In this document: positions 43,249 to 50,268 of the stretch, one piece after another
Position numbering within the stretch: the stretch's first letter is position 1
How the letters are laid out: each line of letters opens with the position of its first letter
Source of the DNA: an uncultured Bacilli bacterium
GTDB lineage: Bacteria; Bacillota_I; Bacilli_A; RF39; UBA660
DNA: 51,686 nucleotides
NCBI GenBank assembly: GCA_934095825.1
Contig: CAKOKQ010000012.1
Span: 1 to 51,686 of the forward strand
Direction: 5' to 3'
Made by a program: the position numbers and the translations under genes
Notes under the pieces: model-generated
Told to the model about the DNA's origin: nothing
Seen by the model: only the letters and a program-made list of their open reading frames with translations
Database searches by the model: none

Positions 43249-43410
43249 TTAAAATCTAATAAATTTGGTTGGGGTTATTATAGTAAAATTTCTAGAAAAA
43301 ATGCTAGTGATGGTGGGGTAAAATCAGTTATTAGTTTGAAGTCCCAAGCGATAATGTACGGAAATGGTAAGATGGACAATCCTTACCGTTTAACAAGTGA
43401 AATAAAATAA
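43249..43410 (+). pseudogene. Tail of a lost surface-protein gene (family of the 46014 gene)
   Basis: The frame is open from 43249 to TAA 43408-43410 with no start and no RBS: ...NASDGGVKSVISLKSQAIMYGNGKMDNPYRLTSEIK. This matches the C-terminus of the protein at 46014 (GVKPVINLKAGSLKSGDGTINNPYMVTSE), which is the closing segment of that family. Only about 50 codons are left, adjoining the spoVA terminator, so the rest has been deleted. Confidence 0.75.
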
Positions 43411-43418
43411 GTGATTAT

Positions 43419-43500
43419 AGGAAAATGTGTAAAAAGCGCTTGAAAAGGTCGGAAAAATGTGTAAATTCGGCCAAAAATAGTCAGAAAAATGTGATAAAGA
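43419..43500 (+). repeat. Three direct repeats at 32-bp spacing before spoIIGA
   Basis: GGAAAATGTGTAAA, GGAAAAATGTGTAAA and AGAAAAATGTGATAAA have their ATGTG at 43425, 43457 and 43489, exactly 32 bases apart (three helical turns). The second and third are preceded by GGTC and AGTC. GTCGGAAAA and TTCGGCC (43466-43472; reverse GGCCGAA) are near matches to a Spo0A box. Confidence 0.6.
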
Positions 43501-43550
43501 TAAAAATGATAAAAATTAACTAATAAACCATAAAATGACAAAATATTTAG

Positions 43551-43586
43551 AAATCACCATATATAGTAGTTATAGGTGATTTTTTT
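43551..43586 (+). promoter_or_regulatory. Hairpin that buries the spoIIGA ribosome site
   Basis: AAATCACC pairs with GGTGATTT across a 16-base AT loop; the run of Ts goes straight into ATG 43587. The likely Shine-Dalgarno AGGTGAT (43574-43580) is in the 3' arm. It could work as a terminator, as a translational block, or both. Confidence 0.65.
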
Positions 43587-44336
43587 ATGACTGTCTATAT
43601 TGACTTAGTAATACTTCTTAATTATTTCTTTGACTCTTTAATCCTTTTAACAGTTAATACAACCTTAAAAAGAAATGTTTCTTTAAAAAGAATATTATTA
43701 GTATCTTTACTAGGAGAACTTAGTTTGTTTGGTTTTCTTTTATCCAATAAATACTTACTTATTATTTTAAAACTAGAAGTAAGTGCTATTTTAAATATAT
43801 TTACTTTTAAATATAAAGATATCTTTTATACAACTACTAATATCTTATATTTTTATATGATTAGTATTATTCTAGGAGGATTTATTTATTACTTAAAATT
43901 AAATAATTTATCTTATCTTTTTATTTTACTATTAGTGCCTTTAATCCTTTTTCTTTATATTAAACAAAATTTAAATATGAAAACAACTATTAGTAAAACA
44001 TATCCTTTAACTATTTATTTTAATAATAAAAGAAAGTTATCTTTAACCGGATTTGTAGATACAGGCAATAAATTAAGAGATCCCATAACTAAGAAATGGG
44101 TAATTTTAGTTAATAAGAAATTATTAAAAGGAGTAGTTAGAATTAGAACCCCTATTTATGTACCATATCACTCTTTAAATAATAAAGGGTTAGTAGAGTG
44201 TATTAAACCAGAAAAGATGGTTATCGAAGGAAGGGAATATACAAACTTTTTAATTGGACTTATGGACAGTAGAATAATGATTAATAGTAGTGATTGTATT
44301 ATAAATTTAGAAATATTGGAGGAATTAAATGTTTAA
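43587..44336 (+). CDS. spoIIGA: Sporulation sigma-E factor-processing peptidase SpoIIGA
   Basis: 249 residues (309 in Bacillus). Five membrane helices at the N-terminus (YIDLVILLNYFFDSLILLTVN, ISIILGGFIYYL and others), then a single-domain aspartic protease with LSLTGFVDTGNKLRDPITKKWVILV; Asp158 of DTG corresponds to the catalytic residue. It removes the pro-sequence of SigE in the mother cell once the forespore signals. Overlaps sigE by 8 bases, the conserved spoIIG arrangement. Confidence 0.96.
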   Translation: MTVYIDLVILLNYFFDSLILLTVNTTLKRNVSLKRILLVSLLGELSLFGFLLSNKYLLIILKLEVSAILNIFTFKYKDIFYTTTNILYFYMISIILGGFIYYLKLNNLSYLFILLLVPLILFLYIKQNLNMKTTISKTYPLTIYFNNKRKLSLTGFVDTGNKLRDPITKKWVILVNKKLLKGVVRIRTPIYVPYHSLNNKGLVECIKPEKMVIEGREYTNFLIGLMDSRIMINSSDCIINLEILEELNV

Positions 44337-45015
44337 GAAAATTATTGAATTATTAAAAAGAAAATATAGTGAAGTCTTTTTTATTGGTAGTGATGATAAA
44401 TTACCACCACCATTAAATAGAGAAGAGGAACTATCTTATTTAGTTAAAGCCAAAACTGGAGATATTGAGGCTCGAAATATTTTAATTGAACATAATCTTC
44501 GGTTAGTAGTATTTCTAGCTAAAAAGTATGAGTCAACTGGTTATCCTTTAGAAGATTTAGTTTCCATTGGATCAATTGGTTTAATAAAAGGAATTAATAC
44601 TTATAAAATAGATAAAAATATTAAACTAGCTACTTATGCTTCAAGATGTATTGCTAATGAAATACTAATGTATATTAGAAAAAATAAGCGTCGGAAAACC
44701 GAAATTAGTTTAGAAGATGCTCTAAACTATGATAGTGAAGGTAATGAGTTACATTTAGAAGATGTGATGGGGACGGATTCGGACTTAGTTGCTGATGAAT
44801 ACGAAAGTAAAGAGGAAAAAGTTTTATTAGAGCGGGAACTTAAAAATTTAGATTCTAGAGATAAAGAAATTATGATTATGCGATATGGGTTATATAATAC
44901 TAAAGAATATACCCAAAAAGAAGTAGCGGATAAATTATCTATTAGTCAATCTTATATTTCCAGAATAGAAAAGAAAGTTATTAAAAAATTAAAGACCTTA
45001 CTCAGATTTGGCTAA
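44329..45015 (+). CDS. sigE: RNA polymerase sigma-E, mother-cell sporulation sigma factor
   Basis: 228 residues (239 in Bacillus). The N-terminus (FKKIIELLKRKYSEVFFIGSDDKLPPPL) matches the pro-sequence and cleavage region of pro-SigE, somewhat shortened. Region 2 NLRLVVFLAKKYESTGYPLEDLVSIGSIGLIKGINTYKIDKNIKLATYASRCIANEILMYIRKNKR and region 4 YTQKEVADKLSISQSYISRIEKKVIKKLK are SigE-like. RBS GGAGGAA inside the end of spoIIGA. Directs early mother-cell genes, spoIVA (at 1928) among them in Bacillus. Confidence 0.96.
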   Translation: MFKKIIELLKRKYSEVFFIGSDDKLPPPLNREEELSYLVKAKTGDIEARNILIEHNLRLVVFLAKKYESTGYPLEDLVSIGSIGLIKGINTYKIDKNIKLATYASRCIANEILMYIRKNKRRKTEISLEDALNYDSEGNELHLEDVMGTDSDLVADEYESKEEKVLLERELKNLDSRDKEIMIMRYGLYNTKEYTQKEVADKLSISQSYISRIEKKVIKKLKTLLRFG

Positions 45016-45021
45016 AAAAGT

Positions 45022-45058
45022 ACCTAGAAGCTACTGTTACTAGTAATTTCTAGGTTTT
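45022..45058. terminator. Two-way terminator between sigE and the convergent gene
   Basis: ACCTAGAA / TTCTAGGT with an 18-base loop. T-rich on the right side (TTTTCTTTT) and A-rich on the left (AAAAAAG), so it can serve both directions. The minus-strand gene ends within its loop. Confidence 0.8.
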
Positions 45059-45573
45059 CTTTTGTTTAAGTCTAAGGTAAAAGATATATTGTTTTTTAGA
45101 TTGTTGGTTTCATCAGAAGTAAAATCTATATCATTATGATAAGCCATTGCATCATTAAGTATTTTATTATAAATACCTATATCTATAGTTATTGGTTTGT
45201 TTTCTTGGCTTTCTATATCATTATTTTGGGCTATTTTAAGTTCTTTTTCTTTAGTGACTATTCTTTTACTAAGTTCTTTTATTTCTAATTCTAATTGTTC
45301 TTTTTCTATTTTATTTTCAGTTTTATTATAAATATTCTTATTTATTAAACTATAGACTATACCTAAAAGAATGGCTAAGGTAAGGTTTAGTTTAACATTA
45401 TAGAGAAAGTATGTAGTAATTAATGTAGTAATTATGGATATTATGGTTCCTTTAAATAATAGGCCATATACTTTAGTTTGTCTATTAAGGATTAATTTAT
45501 ATTTTTTGGAGTCTAATTCTTTTTTTAGTTCTTCTATATCATTTAAGAATAGTATTGCATCTTTGGTATTCAT
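45040..45573 (-). CDS. Coiled-coil membrane protein of unknown function
   Basis: 177 residues. Helical head (LNDIEELKKELDSKKYKLILNRQTK), two membrane helices (GTIISIITTLITTYFLYN and LTLAILLGIVYSLI), a coiled coil (KTENKIEKEQLELEIKELSKRIVTKEKELKIA), and a hydrophilic tail. Same layout as the protein encoded at 47941-48450, but little identity. Its start faces the invertible segment at 45681, so a leftward promoter in that segment would transcribe it. Function unknown. Confidence 0.65.
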   Translation of the reverse strand: MNTKDAILFLNDIEELKKELDSKKYKLILNRQTKVYGLLFKGTIISIITTLITTYFLYNVKLNLTLAILLGIVYSLINKNIYNKTENKIEKEQLELEIKELSKRIVTKEKELKIAQNNDIESQENKPITIDIGIYNKILNDAMAYHNDIDFTSDETNNLKNNISFTLDLNKRKPRNY

Positions 45574-45680
45574 ATTTTATATACTTCTTTCTTGAATGCA
45601 GTTTATTCTATGCTATATGTTATCTAAAGTCAAATGAATTTTTAATACGGATTAGTAAAATACCAAAGTATATAATAAAT

Positions 45681-45971
45681 TTTCATAGAGTTAAATACTC
45701 TATGAAAGCGGATTTTCGTATCTTTATCTTAATTTATAGTATAAATATACCACATAATAGGCCTATTTTCTATAAAAAATAGAATGATTTTTTTGAAAAT
45801 TATGGTCAAATTTTTAGTCGAAAAAATATGTAAAGTTATTAGTGTTTATAAGTGCTTGCAAGCGTCAAGTGAATTTTGTTTTAGATTTTTATTCTAGTCA
45901 AATTTGTAGTCAAAAGTGTTTCAAGTTCAGTATTTCTGGACTTTTTCATAGAGTATTTAACTCTATGAAAT
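45681..45971. repeat. Candidate invertible DNA segment 1
   Basis: Left site 45681-45707 and right site 45945-45971 share arms TTTCATAGAGT and ACTCTATGAAA; the core is TAAAT on the left and ATTTA on the right, so the sites are perfect 27-bp inverted repeats around 237 bp. Inside lie GTCAA pairs at 45805/45817 and 45897/45910 and a leftward promoter candidate TTGACT-N17-TAAAAA (45914 to 45886), pointing to the 45040-45573 gene; inversion would point it at the surface gene 46014. It fills most of the 440-base gap 45574-46013; no other gene is seen. Confidence 0.75.
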
Positions 45972-46013
45972 GTGTAAATTTTTGTAAACCATAGTATAGA
46001 ATAGGAATAAAAT

Positions 46014-47294
46014 ATGATAAAAAAAGTGATAATTAGTTTAATAATGGTTATGTTTGTTATAAGTTTGGATATCTATAAAGGCAGTACTGATAATTCCAAA
46101 TTAATTGGAGCTTATATTGATAATGAATATGTAAGTACGATACCAAATAAAGATGATGGTTATGTAGTAGAAAAAATAGTCTGTGACAATGATGCAGTAG
46201 GTGAGTGGGATTATAAATATTGGGGGTTGCTACTAACTAATGTTAAAAAGAAGGTAAAATGCAATGTTTATTTCAAGTCGGATCCTCTTGGCAATTTAAT
46301 TAAACTCGAAAATAATAAAGAGGGAAAGTGTCCAAGTGCTGATTTAGATGGTAAAGTCAAATTAACTAGTTATGAAATTAATGATGCGATGATATGCAGT
46401 ATTCCTGATGATTATGGTACTTCTTATTATTATAGGGGACCAGTTAAAAATAATTATGTCTATTTTGCTAATATTTATTGGCGTATTATTCGTATTAACG
46501 GTGATGGTTCGATAAGAATGATATATGATGGTACAAAAGCCCATGAAAATAATGAAGTTGCCGAAGATAAGATAGTAGGTTATAGTGCTTTTAACGATAA
46601 AACAAATGATAATACTTATGTTGGTTATATGTACGGGACACCAAGTTCATCAACTTATGAAGAAACTCATGCTAATATAAATGATTCAACAATAAAAAAA
46701 TACATTGACAATTGGTATGATGAAAATTTATTGGATAATAAAGATTTTCTTAGTGATAATGTATTTTGCAACGATAGAACAATAGACGATTTTACAAACG
46801 ACGATTATGTAAATACTAAGCTAGGATATGGTAATAATTCAACTTATTATCGTTGGGCTTGGGCGCCTTTTACAGATATAGGAATTAATAATCATTATAC
46901 ATATTTAAAATGTAGTAATAAAAATGATAGGTTTACTGTAAGCGATACGAGATATGGTAATGGAGCTTTGAAGTATCCGATTGCACTTATTTCCAAAGAT
47001 GAGGCAGTTCTAGCTGGCGGTTGGGGGTTATTAGGCGGACAAAATATATTAGATAATTTGTATTTTTATACAGGTATTGCTTATTGGACAATGTCACCAC
47101 ATTATTATGGAGATGTGTTTAGTAGCACTGGTGAAGTTTCACATGTTGGAAATCTATCTAGTAATCTTGATCTTAATGCCAGTGATTCGTCTGCGTCAAT
47201 TCTTGGTGTTAAACCGGTCATTAATTTGAAAGCTGGTTCCCTAAAATCAGGTGATGGTACTATAAATAATCCTTATATGGTTACTTCTGAATAA
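46014..47294 (+). CDS. Secreted surface protein with N-terminal module and DUF6273-like C-terminal part
   Basis: 426 residues. Signal helix at 5-20 (VIISLIMVMFVISLDIY), then the module LIGAYIDNEYVSTIPNKD...VEKIVCDNDAVGEWDYKYWGLLLTNVKKKVKCNVYF, equivalent to that in the glycine-rich protein at 11334. The remainder (residues 105-426: NNYVYFANIYWRIIRINGDGSIRMIYDGTKA, FTVSDTRYGNGALKYPIALISKDEAVLAGG, YWTMSPHYYGD, GVKPVINLKAGSL) is like the extracellular DUF6273-type/C-type lectin-like proteins of gut Firmicutes. Paired Cys suggest disulfides. No LPXTG. Lies 42 bases after invertible segment 1. Confidence 0.75.
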   Translation: MIKKVIISLIMVMFVISLDIYKGSTDNSKLIGAYIDNEYVSTIPNKDDGYVVEKIVCDNDAVGEWDYKYWGLLLTNVKKKVKCNVYFKSDPLGNLIKLENNKEGKCPSADLDGKVKLTSYEINDAMICSIPDDYGTSYYYRGPVKNNYVYFANIYWRIIRINGDGSIRMIYDGTKAHENNEVAEDKIVGYSAFNDKTNDNTYVGYMYGTPSSSTYEETHANINDSTIKKYIDNWYDENLLDNKDFLSDNVFCNDRTIDDFTNDDYVNTKLGYGNNSTYYRWAWAPFTDIGINNHYTYLKCSNKNDRFTVSDTRYGNGALKYPIALISKDEAVLAGGWGLLGGQNILDNLYFYTGIAYWTMSPHYYGDVFSSTGEVSHVGNLSSNLDLNASDSSASILGVKPVINLKAGSLKSGDGTINNPYMVTSE

Positions 47295-47321
47295 TAGGAA
47301 ATAAAAAGAATATTAGAAATA

Positions 47322-47346
47322 AAATAGCTTTAAGGCTATTTTTTTA
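47322..47346 (+). terminator. Terminator of the 46014 surface-protein gene
   Basis: Stem AAATAGC / GCTATTT, loop TTTAAG, then five further Ts. Confidence 0.85.
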
Positions 47347-47408
47347 AATTAAGCTTATTTTCGACATATTATTTAGAATAATTATTATAAAATTTAATTG
47401 GTGATTAT

Positions 47409-47849
47409 ATGAAGAAAACTATTATCATGATTATTTTAGCTATTGGAGTAGGTTTTACATTTGGCTTTCTTTTCTTAAAAAAATTTAATACTGAAAGTAT
47501 AACCGAAGTAAGTAATATTAAGAGTCAAGTCTATGCTTTTCAAATAGGAGTTTATAAAAATAAAGATAATGCGTTAAAAGAAGCTAATATAAATAAGGGA
47601 ATAGTAATACTTGATAATGATATTTATAGAGTCTATGTAGCTCTATTAAAGAACCAAATATTAATAAATAATTTAAAGATTTATTATGATTCTTTAGGAA
47701 TGAACTATTATTTAAAAGCTGTAAATGTATCTAGTAAAACTAATAATATTATTGATAATTATGAGTCTTTACTTAATAATTGTGATAGTAGTAATTACAG
47801 TATGGTACTAGATAGTATGTTAAAAGAAATAGATAGTAATAACTTATAA
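47409..47849 (+). CDS. Membrane-anchored SPOR-like domain protein
   Basis: 146 residues. One N-terminal membrane helix (IIMIILAIGVGFTFGFLFL), then VYAFQIGVYKNKDNALKEANINKGIVILDNDIYRVYVALLKN, which follows the SPOR pattern (Q.G.Y....NA......G.......YRV.VG.) that binds denuded peptidoglycan. A short acidic helical tail closes it. SPOR proteins act at septa or in spore engulfment; in a sporulating cell this may be either. RBS unclear (GGTGATTAT before ATG 47409). Confidence 0.65.
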   Translation: MKKTIIMIILAIGVGFTFGFLFLKKFNTESITEVSNIKSQVYAFQIGVYKNKDNALKEANINKGIVILDNDIYRVYVALLKNQILINNLKIYYDSLGMNYYLKAVNVSSKTNNIIDNYESLLNNCDSSNYSMVLDSMLKEIDSNNL

Positions 47850-47860
47850 AGATAGTTCTC

Positions 47861-47898
47861 ATTGAAAATCAGTGTCATATACGGCACTGATTTTCAAT
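47861..47898. repeat. Long perfect inverted repeat without T tract
   Basis: ATTGAAAATCAGTG / CACTGATTTTCAAT, 14 perfect pairs with a 10-base loop. It lies between the SPOR-like gene and a convergent gene, but no run of Ts follows on either strand, so it is not an ordinary terminator; RNA structure or protein site are the options. Confidence 0.7.
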
Positions 47899-47940
47899 AG
47901 CAAACACATTTATGCCTTTTATTAGTTAAAAAAATACCAA

Positions 47941-48450
47941 TTAATCTTTATTGCTATTGGTATATTTCTTATCTTTGGAAAGTTTTAAAACTGGTCCCTT
48001 ATTTTCAAACACGGGATTATAGATATCATTTTCTAAGCTATAATCTTCTTGAAAACTAGGGCTATTGATAGTTACTTTAGGACTTTCTTTTTCCTGTTCT
48101 AAATTAGAAAGTTGATTTTTAAGACTTGGTATTTTAATGGCTACTATTTCCGTTATCTCATTTTGAATGTTTTTTAATTTTTTCTTATTCTTAAAGGGAT
48201 TACCAAACATTAATGTTGGGATACCAATAGTTGAGGCTATATAAAGAATATTAATTAAAGGATTACTAACTACAGCTATATCAAGAATAGCTTCTAGTAA
48301 AATAACAGCAGTAGTTACGCTAACTGAATAAATAAAACCCTCTATTTTTAAAAGAGTAATAGTACCACTAGTAAATAACTTATTTAATTCTTCTTCTAAT
48401 ATAGTCATTTTTTCTTCAGTTAATTTTCTTTTTTCTTCTGTATTTATCAT
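47941..48450 (-). CDS. Coiled-coil membrane protein of unknown function
   Basis: 169 residues from ATG 48450 with AGGAGAAA just before it on the minus strand; an upstream in-frame ATG at 48486 precedes the RBS. Head coiled coil (EEKRKLTEEKMTILEEELNKLFTSG), two membrane helices (GFIYSVSVTTAVILLEAILDIAVV and LINILYIASTIGIPTLMFG), second coiled coil (KKKLKNIQNEITEIVAIKIPSLKNQLSNLEQEKE) and a polar tail. The architecture repeats that of the gene at 45040. Function unknown. Confidence 0.65.
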   Translation of the reverse strand: MINTEEKRKLTEEKMTILEEELNKLFTSGTITLLKIEGFIYSVSVTTAVILLEAILDIAVVSNPLINILYIASTIGIPTLMFGNPFKNKKKLKNIQNEITEIVAIKIPSLKNQLSNLEQEKESPKVTINSPSFQEDYSLENDIYNPVFENKGPVLKLSKDKKYTNSNKD

Positions 48451-48592
48451 ATTTTCTCCTAATAAACAGTATTGTATTTTTATCATTTAAAGAAGTCAAT
48501 ACTATTTTTATATACTTAATAAATAAAATAACTTTTAATTAAGATTTTTAACTTAAAAATTGCTACAATAATATCTAAGGGAGATGATTATC

Positions 48593-48862
48593 TTGCAAAA
48601 AATTCTAATGAATAAAAATACTCCAGTATTACTTGCATACTACGATGAAGCAACTAGTGGATTTACTAATATTATCGAAATTTATAATATTGATTATGCG
48701 CCTTATATTTTGAAAAATATTTATGTTAATAAAGATAATGACCTTGAAGTTTTTAGAGCCTATTTAAGTAATTGGTTTAAAGGTAGAGGCATACCTTCTT
48801 GGCGTGATAAATTAGATTTGTTATTGCATCGACTAAATATCAATGCTTTAGATGACATTTGA
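48593..48862 (+). pseudogene. Truncated HipA-like protein (N-terminal part only)
   Basis: 89 residues from TTG 48593, 9 bases after AAGGGAG. QKILMNKNTPVLLAYYDEATSGFTNIIEIYNIDYAP...EVFRAYLSNWFKGRGIPSWRDKLDLLLHRLNI resembles the N-terminal segment that, in another group of Firmicutes HipA-domain proteins, comes before the kinase (with the W..GR.IP..R motif). The kinase core that should follow is missing; the frame stops and only a hairpin follows. Likely a remnant or a stand-alone N-terminal domain. Confidence 0.5.
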
Positions 48863-48902
48863 GATTATTCTCATAAGAAAAAGTCATTCGTGAGGATGGC
48901 TG

Positions 48903-48939
48903 AGTTGAAATGCGAAAGTAAGTGAGCATTTTAACTTTT
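48903..48939 (+). terminator. Hairpin after the HipA-like remnant
   Basis: AGTTGAAATGC / GCATTTTAACT (11 pairs, one G-T), loop GAAAGTAAGTGA, then TTTG. Acts possibly as a weak terminator. The following 100 bases to the direct repeat are AT-rich with no gene. Confidence 0.55.
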
Positions 48940-49036
48940 GTTCCTTAACAGACAAATAAACAAATTAAAAAATTTAATAGAAAATTAATAATTAGATAAG
49001 TATAGATGATAAATTTAGGCTTTTTTTAAGTTTTAT

Positions 49037-49090
49037 TAAAACTTTTGAAGGAAAATAGACCTTACTCGGTAATATATATAATTAGAGGGA
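49037..49090. repeat. 54-bp direct repeat, left copy (before yhcG)
   Basis: Identical to 50190-50243 base for base; key parts are TAAAACTTTTGAAGG, TAGACCTTACTCGG and TATATATAATTAGAGGGA. It contains a TATAAT and ends at the GAGGGA that lies some 30 bases before the start of the gene, so it looks like a promoter region. Confidence 0.93.
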
Positions 49091-49122
49091 TAAATATATT
49101 ATTGAAAGGTTAATACTAAAAA

Positions 49123-50142
49123 ATGACAAAAAAATTAATAAATGAAGAATATAAGGATTTTATAAAAGATATAAAAGATAAAATAAAAATTAGTCAATAT
49201 GAAGCAATGAAAATGGTTAATCAAACACTAATAAAATTGTATTGGAGTATTGGCAAAGAAATTTATACTAAACAGCAGGAAAAAGGTTGGGGTAAATCAA
49301 TTGTTGATGATTTATCAAAAGAAATTAGAAAAGATTTTCCGGGTGTTAAAGGTTTCTCTTCAAGTAATTTATGGAGAATGCGAAATTTTTATTTGACATA
49401 TAGTAGTGAATTAAATCTCGCACCATTAGTGCGAGAAATTAGTTGGAGTAAAAATTTAGTAATAATGGAAAAATGTAAAAGTCAGTATGAAAGAGAATTT
49501 TATTTGAAGATGGTAAAAAAATATGGATGGACAAAGAATGTCCTAATTAACCATATAGAAAATAAATCGTATGAAAAGTATTTAATTAATCAAACAAATT
49601 TTGATGAAACCGTGCCAGAAAAGTATATTAATCAGGCTAAATTGGCGGTTAAAGATGAATATGTTTTTGATTTTATGGAGATGTCTTTGCAACATTCTGA
49701 AAAAGAATTAGAAAAAAGTTTGATAAATGATATGAAAGCATTTCTTGAAGAAATGGGTGTTAATTTTGCTTATATAGGAAGTCAGTATCATATAAATGTT
49801 GGCGGTTCAGATTTTTATATAGATTTATTATTGTTTCATCGGGTTTTGAAGAGCTTGGTAGCTATTGAACTAAAAATAGGTGAATTTAAACCTGAATTTG
49901 TTGGTCAACTTCAATTTTATTTAACAGCATTAGATCGTCATGTTAAATTAGAACATGAAAATCCATCTATAGGTATTATAATATGTAAAAGTAAAAATAG
50001 AACTGTAGTAGAATATGCTTTGAATAATAGTTATAAACCAATAGGAGTAGCCACTTATCAAGTAAGTGATACATTGCCTGAAAATATGAAAGACTTATTG
50101 CCAACTCCTGATGAAATTGTAAAGAGATTAAAAGATTTATAA
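49123..50142 (+). CDS. yhcG: PDDEXK nuclease, YhcG/DUF1016 family
   Basis: 339 residues. N-terminal DUF1016 domain (SIGKEIYTKQQEKGWGKSIVDDLSKEIRKDFPGVKGFSSSNLWRMRNFYLTY ... LAPLVREISWSKNLVIMEKCK). C-terminal nuclease with FYIDLLLFH (Asp), VAIELKIGEFKPEFVGQLQFYL (the E-x-K pair and a Gln), the YhcG active-site pattern. This family is widespread in genomic islands and near restriction systems; its precise role is unsettled. It stands alone between two copies of a 54-bp repeat, suggesting arrival as a single-gene cassette in front of radC. Confidence 0.93.
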   Translation: MTKKLINEEYKDFIKDIKDKIKISQYEAMKMVNQTLIKLYWSIGKEIYTKQQEKGWGKSIVDDLSKEIRKDFPGVKGFSSSNLWRMRNFYLTYSSELNLAPLVREISWSKNLVIMEKCKSQYEREFYLKMVKKYGWTKNVLINHIENKSYEKYLINQTNFDETVPEKYINQAKLAVKDEYVFDFMEMSLQHSEKELEKSLINDMKAFLEEMGVNFAYIGSQYHINVGGSDFYIDLLLFHRVLKSLVAIELKIGEFKPEFVGQLQFYLTALDRHVKLEHENPSIGIIICKSKNRTVVEYALNNSYKPIGVATYQVSDTLPENMKDLLPTPDEIVKRLKDL

Positions 50143-50189
50143 TTTAAATTAGAGTAAGTTTAAATACAATAGATTTTTTTAGCATTTAC

Positions 50190-50243
50190 TAAAACTTTTG
50201 AAGGAAAATAGACCTTACTCGGTAATATATATAATTAGAGGGA
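50190..50243. repeat. 54-bp direct repeat, right copy (before radC)
   Basis: Second copy of the repeat at 49037-49090, 1153 bases downstream, 26 bases before the radC start. Probably the original radC leader; the copy before yhcG would be the duplicated one. Confidence 0.93.
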
Positions 50244-50268
50244 CAATTATATAGAAAAGAGTGTTTAT

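Noticed and set aside
43419..43500. CRISPR-like spaced repeats
   Set aside because: Only three short imperfect repeats with AT-rich intervals and no cas gene; a promoter-region repeat is more fitting.
45555..45782. 75-residue plus-strand frame spanning the left switch site
   Set aside because: Runs antisense from inside the 45040 gene, no RBS and crosses a palindromic site; chance frame in AT-rich DNA.
45681..45971. The 27-bp palindromes as ordinary transcription terminators
   Set aside because: No T run follows the arms, copies lie far from gene ends, and matched cores within pairs are not explained by termination.
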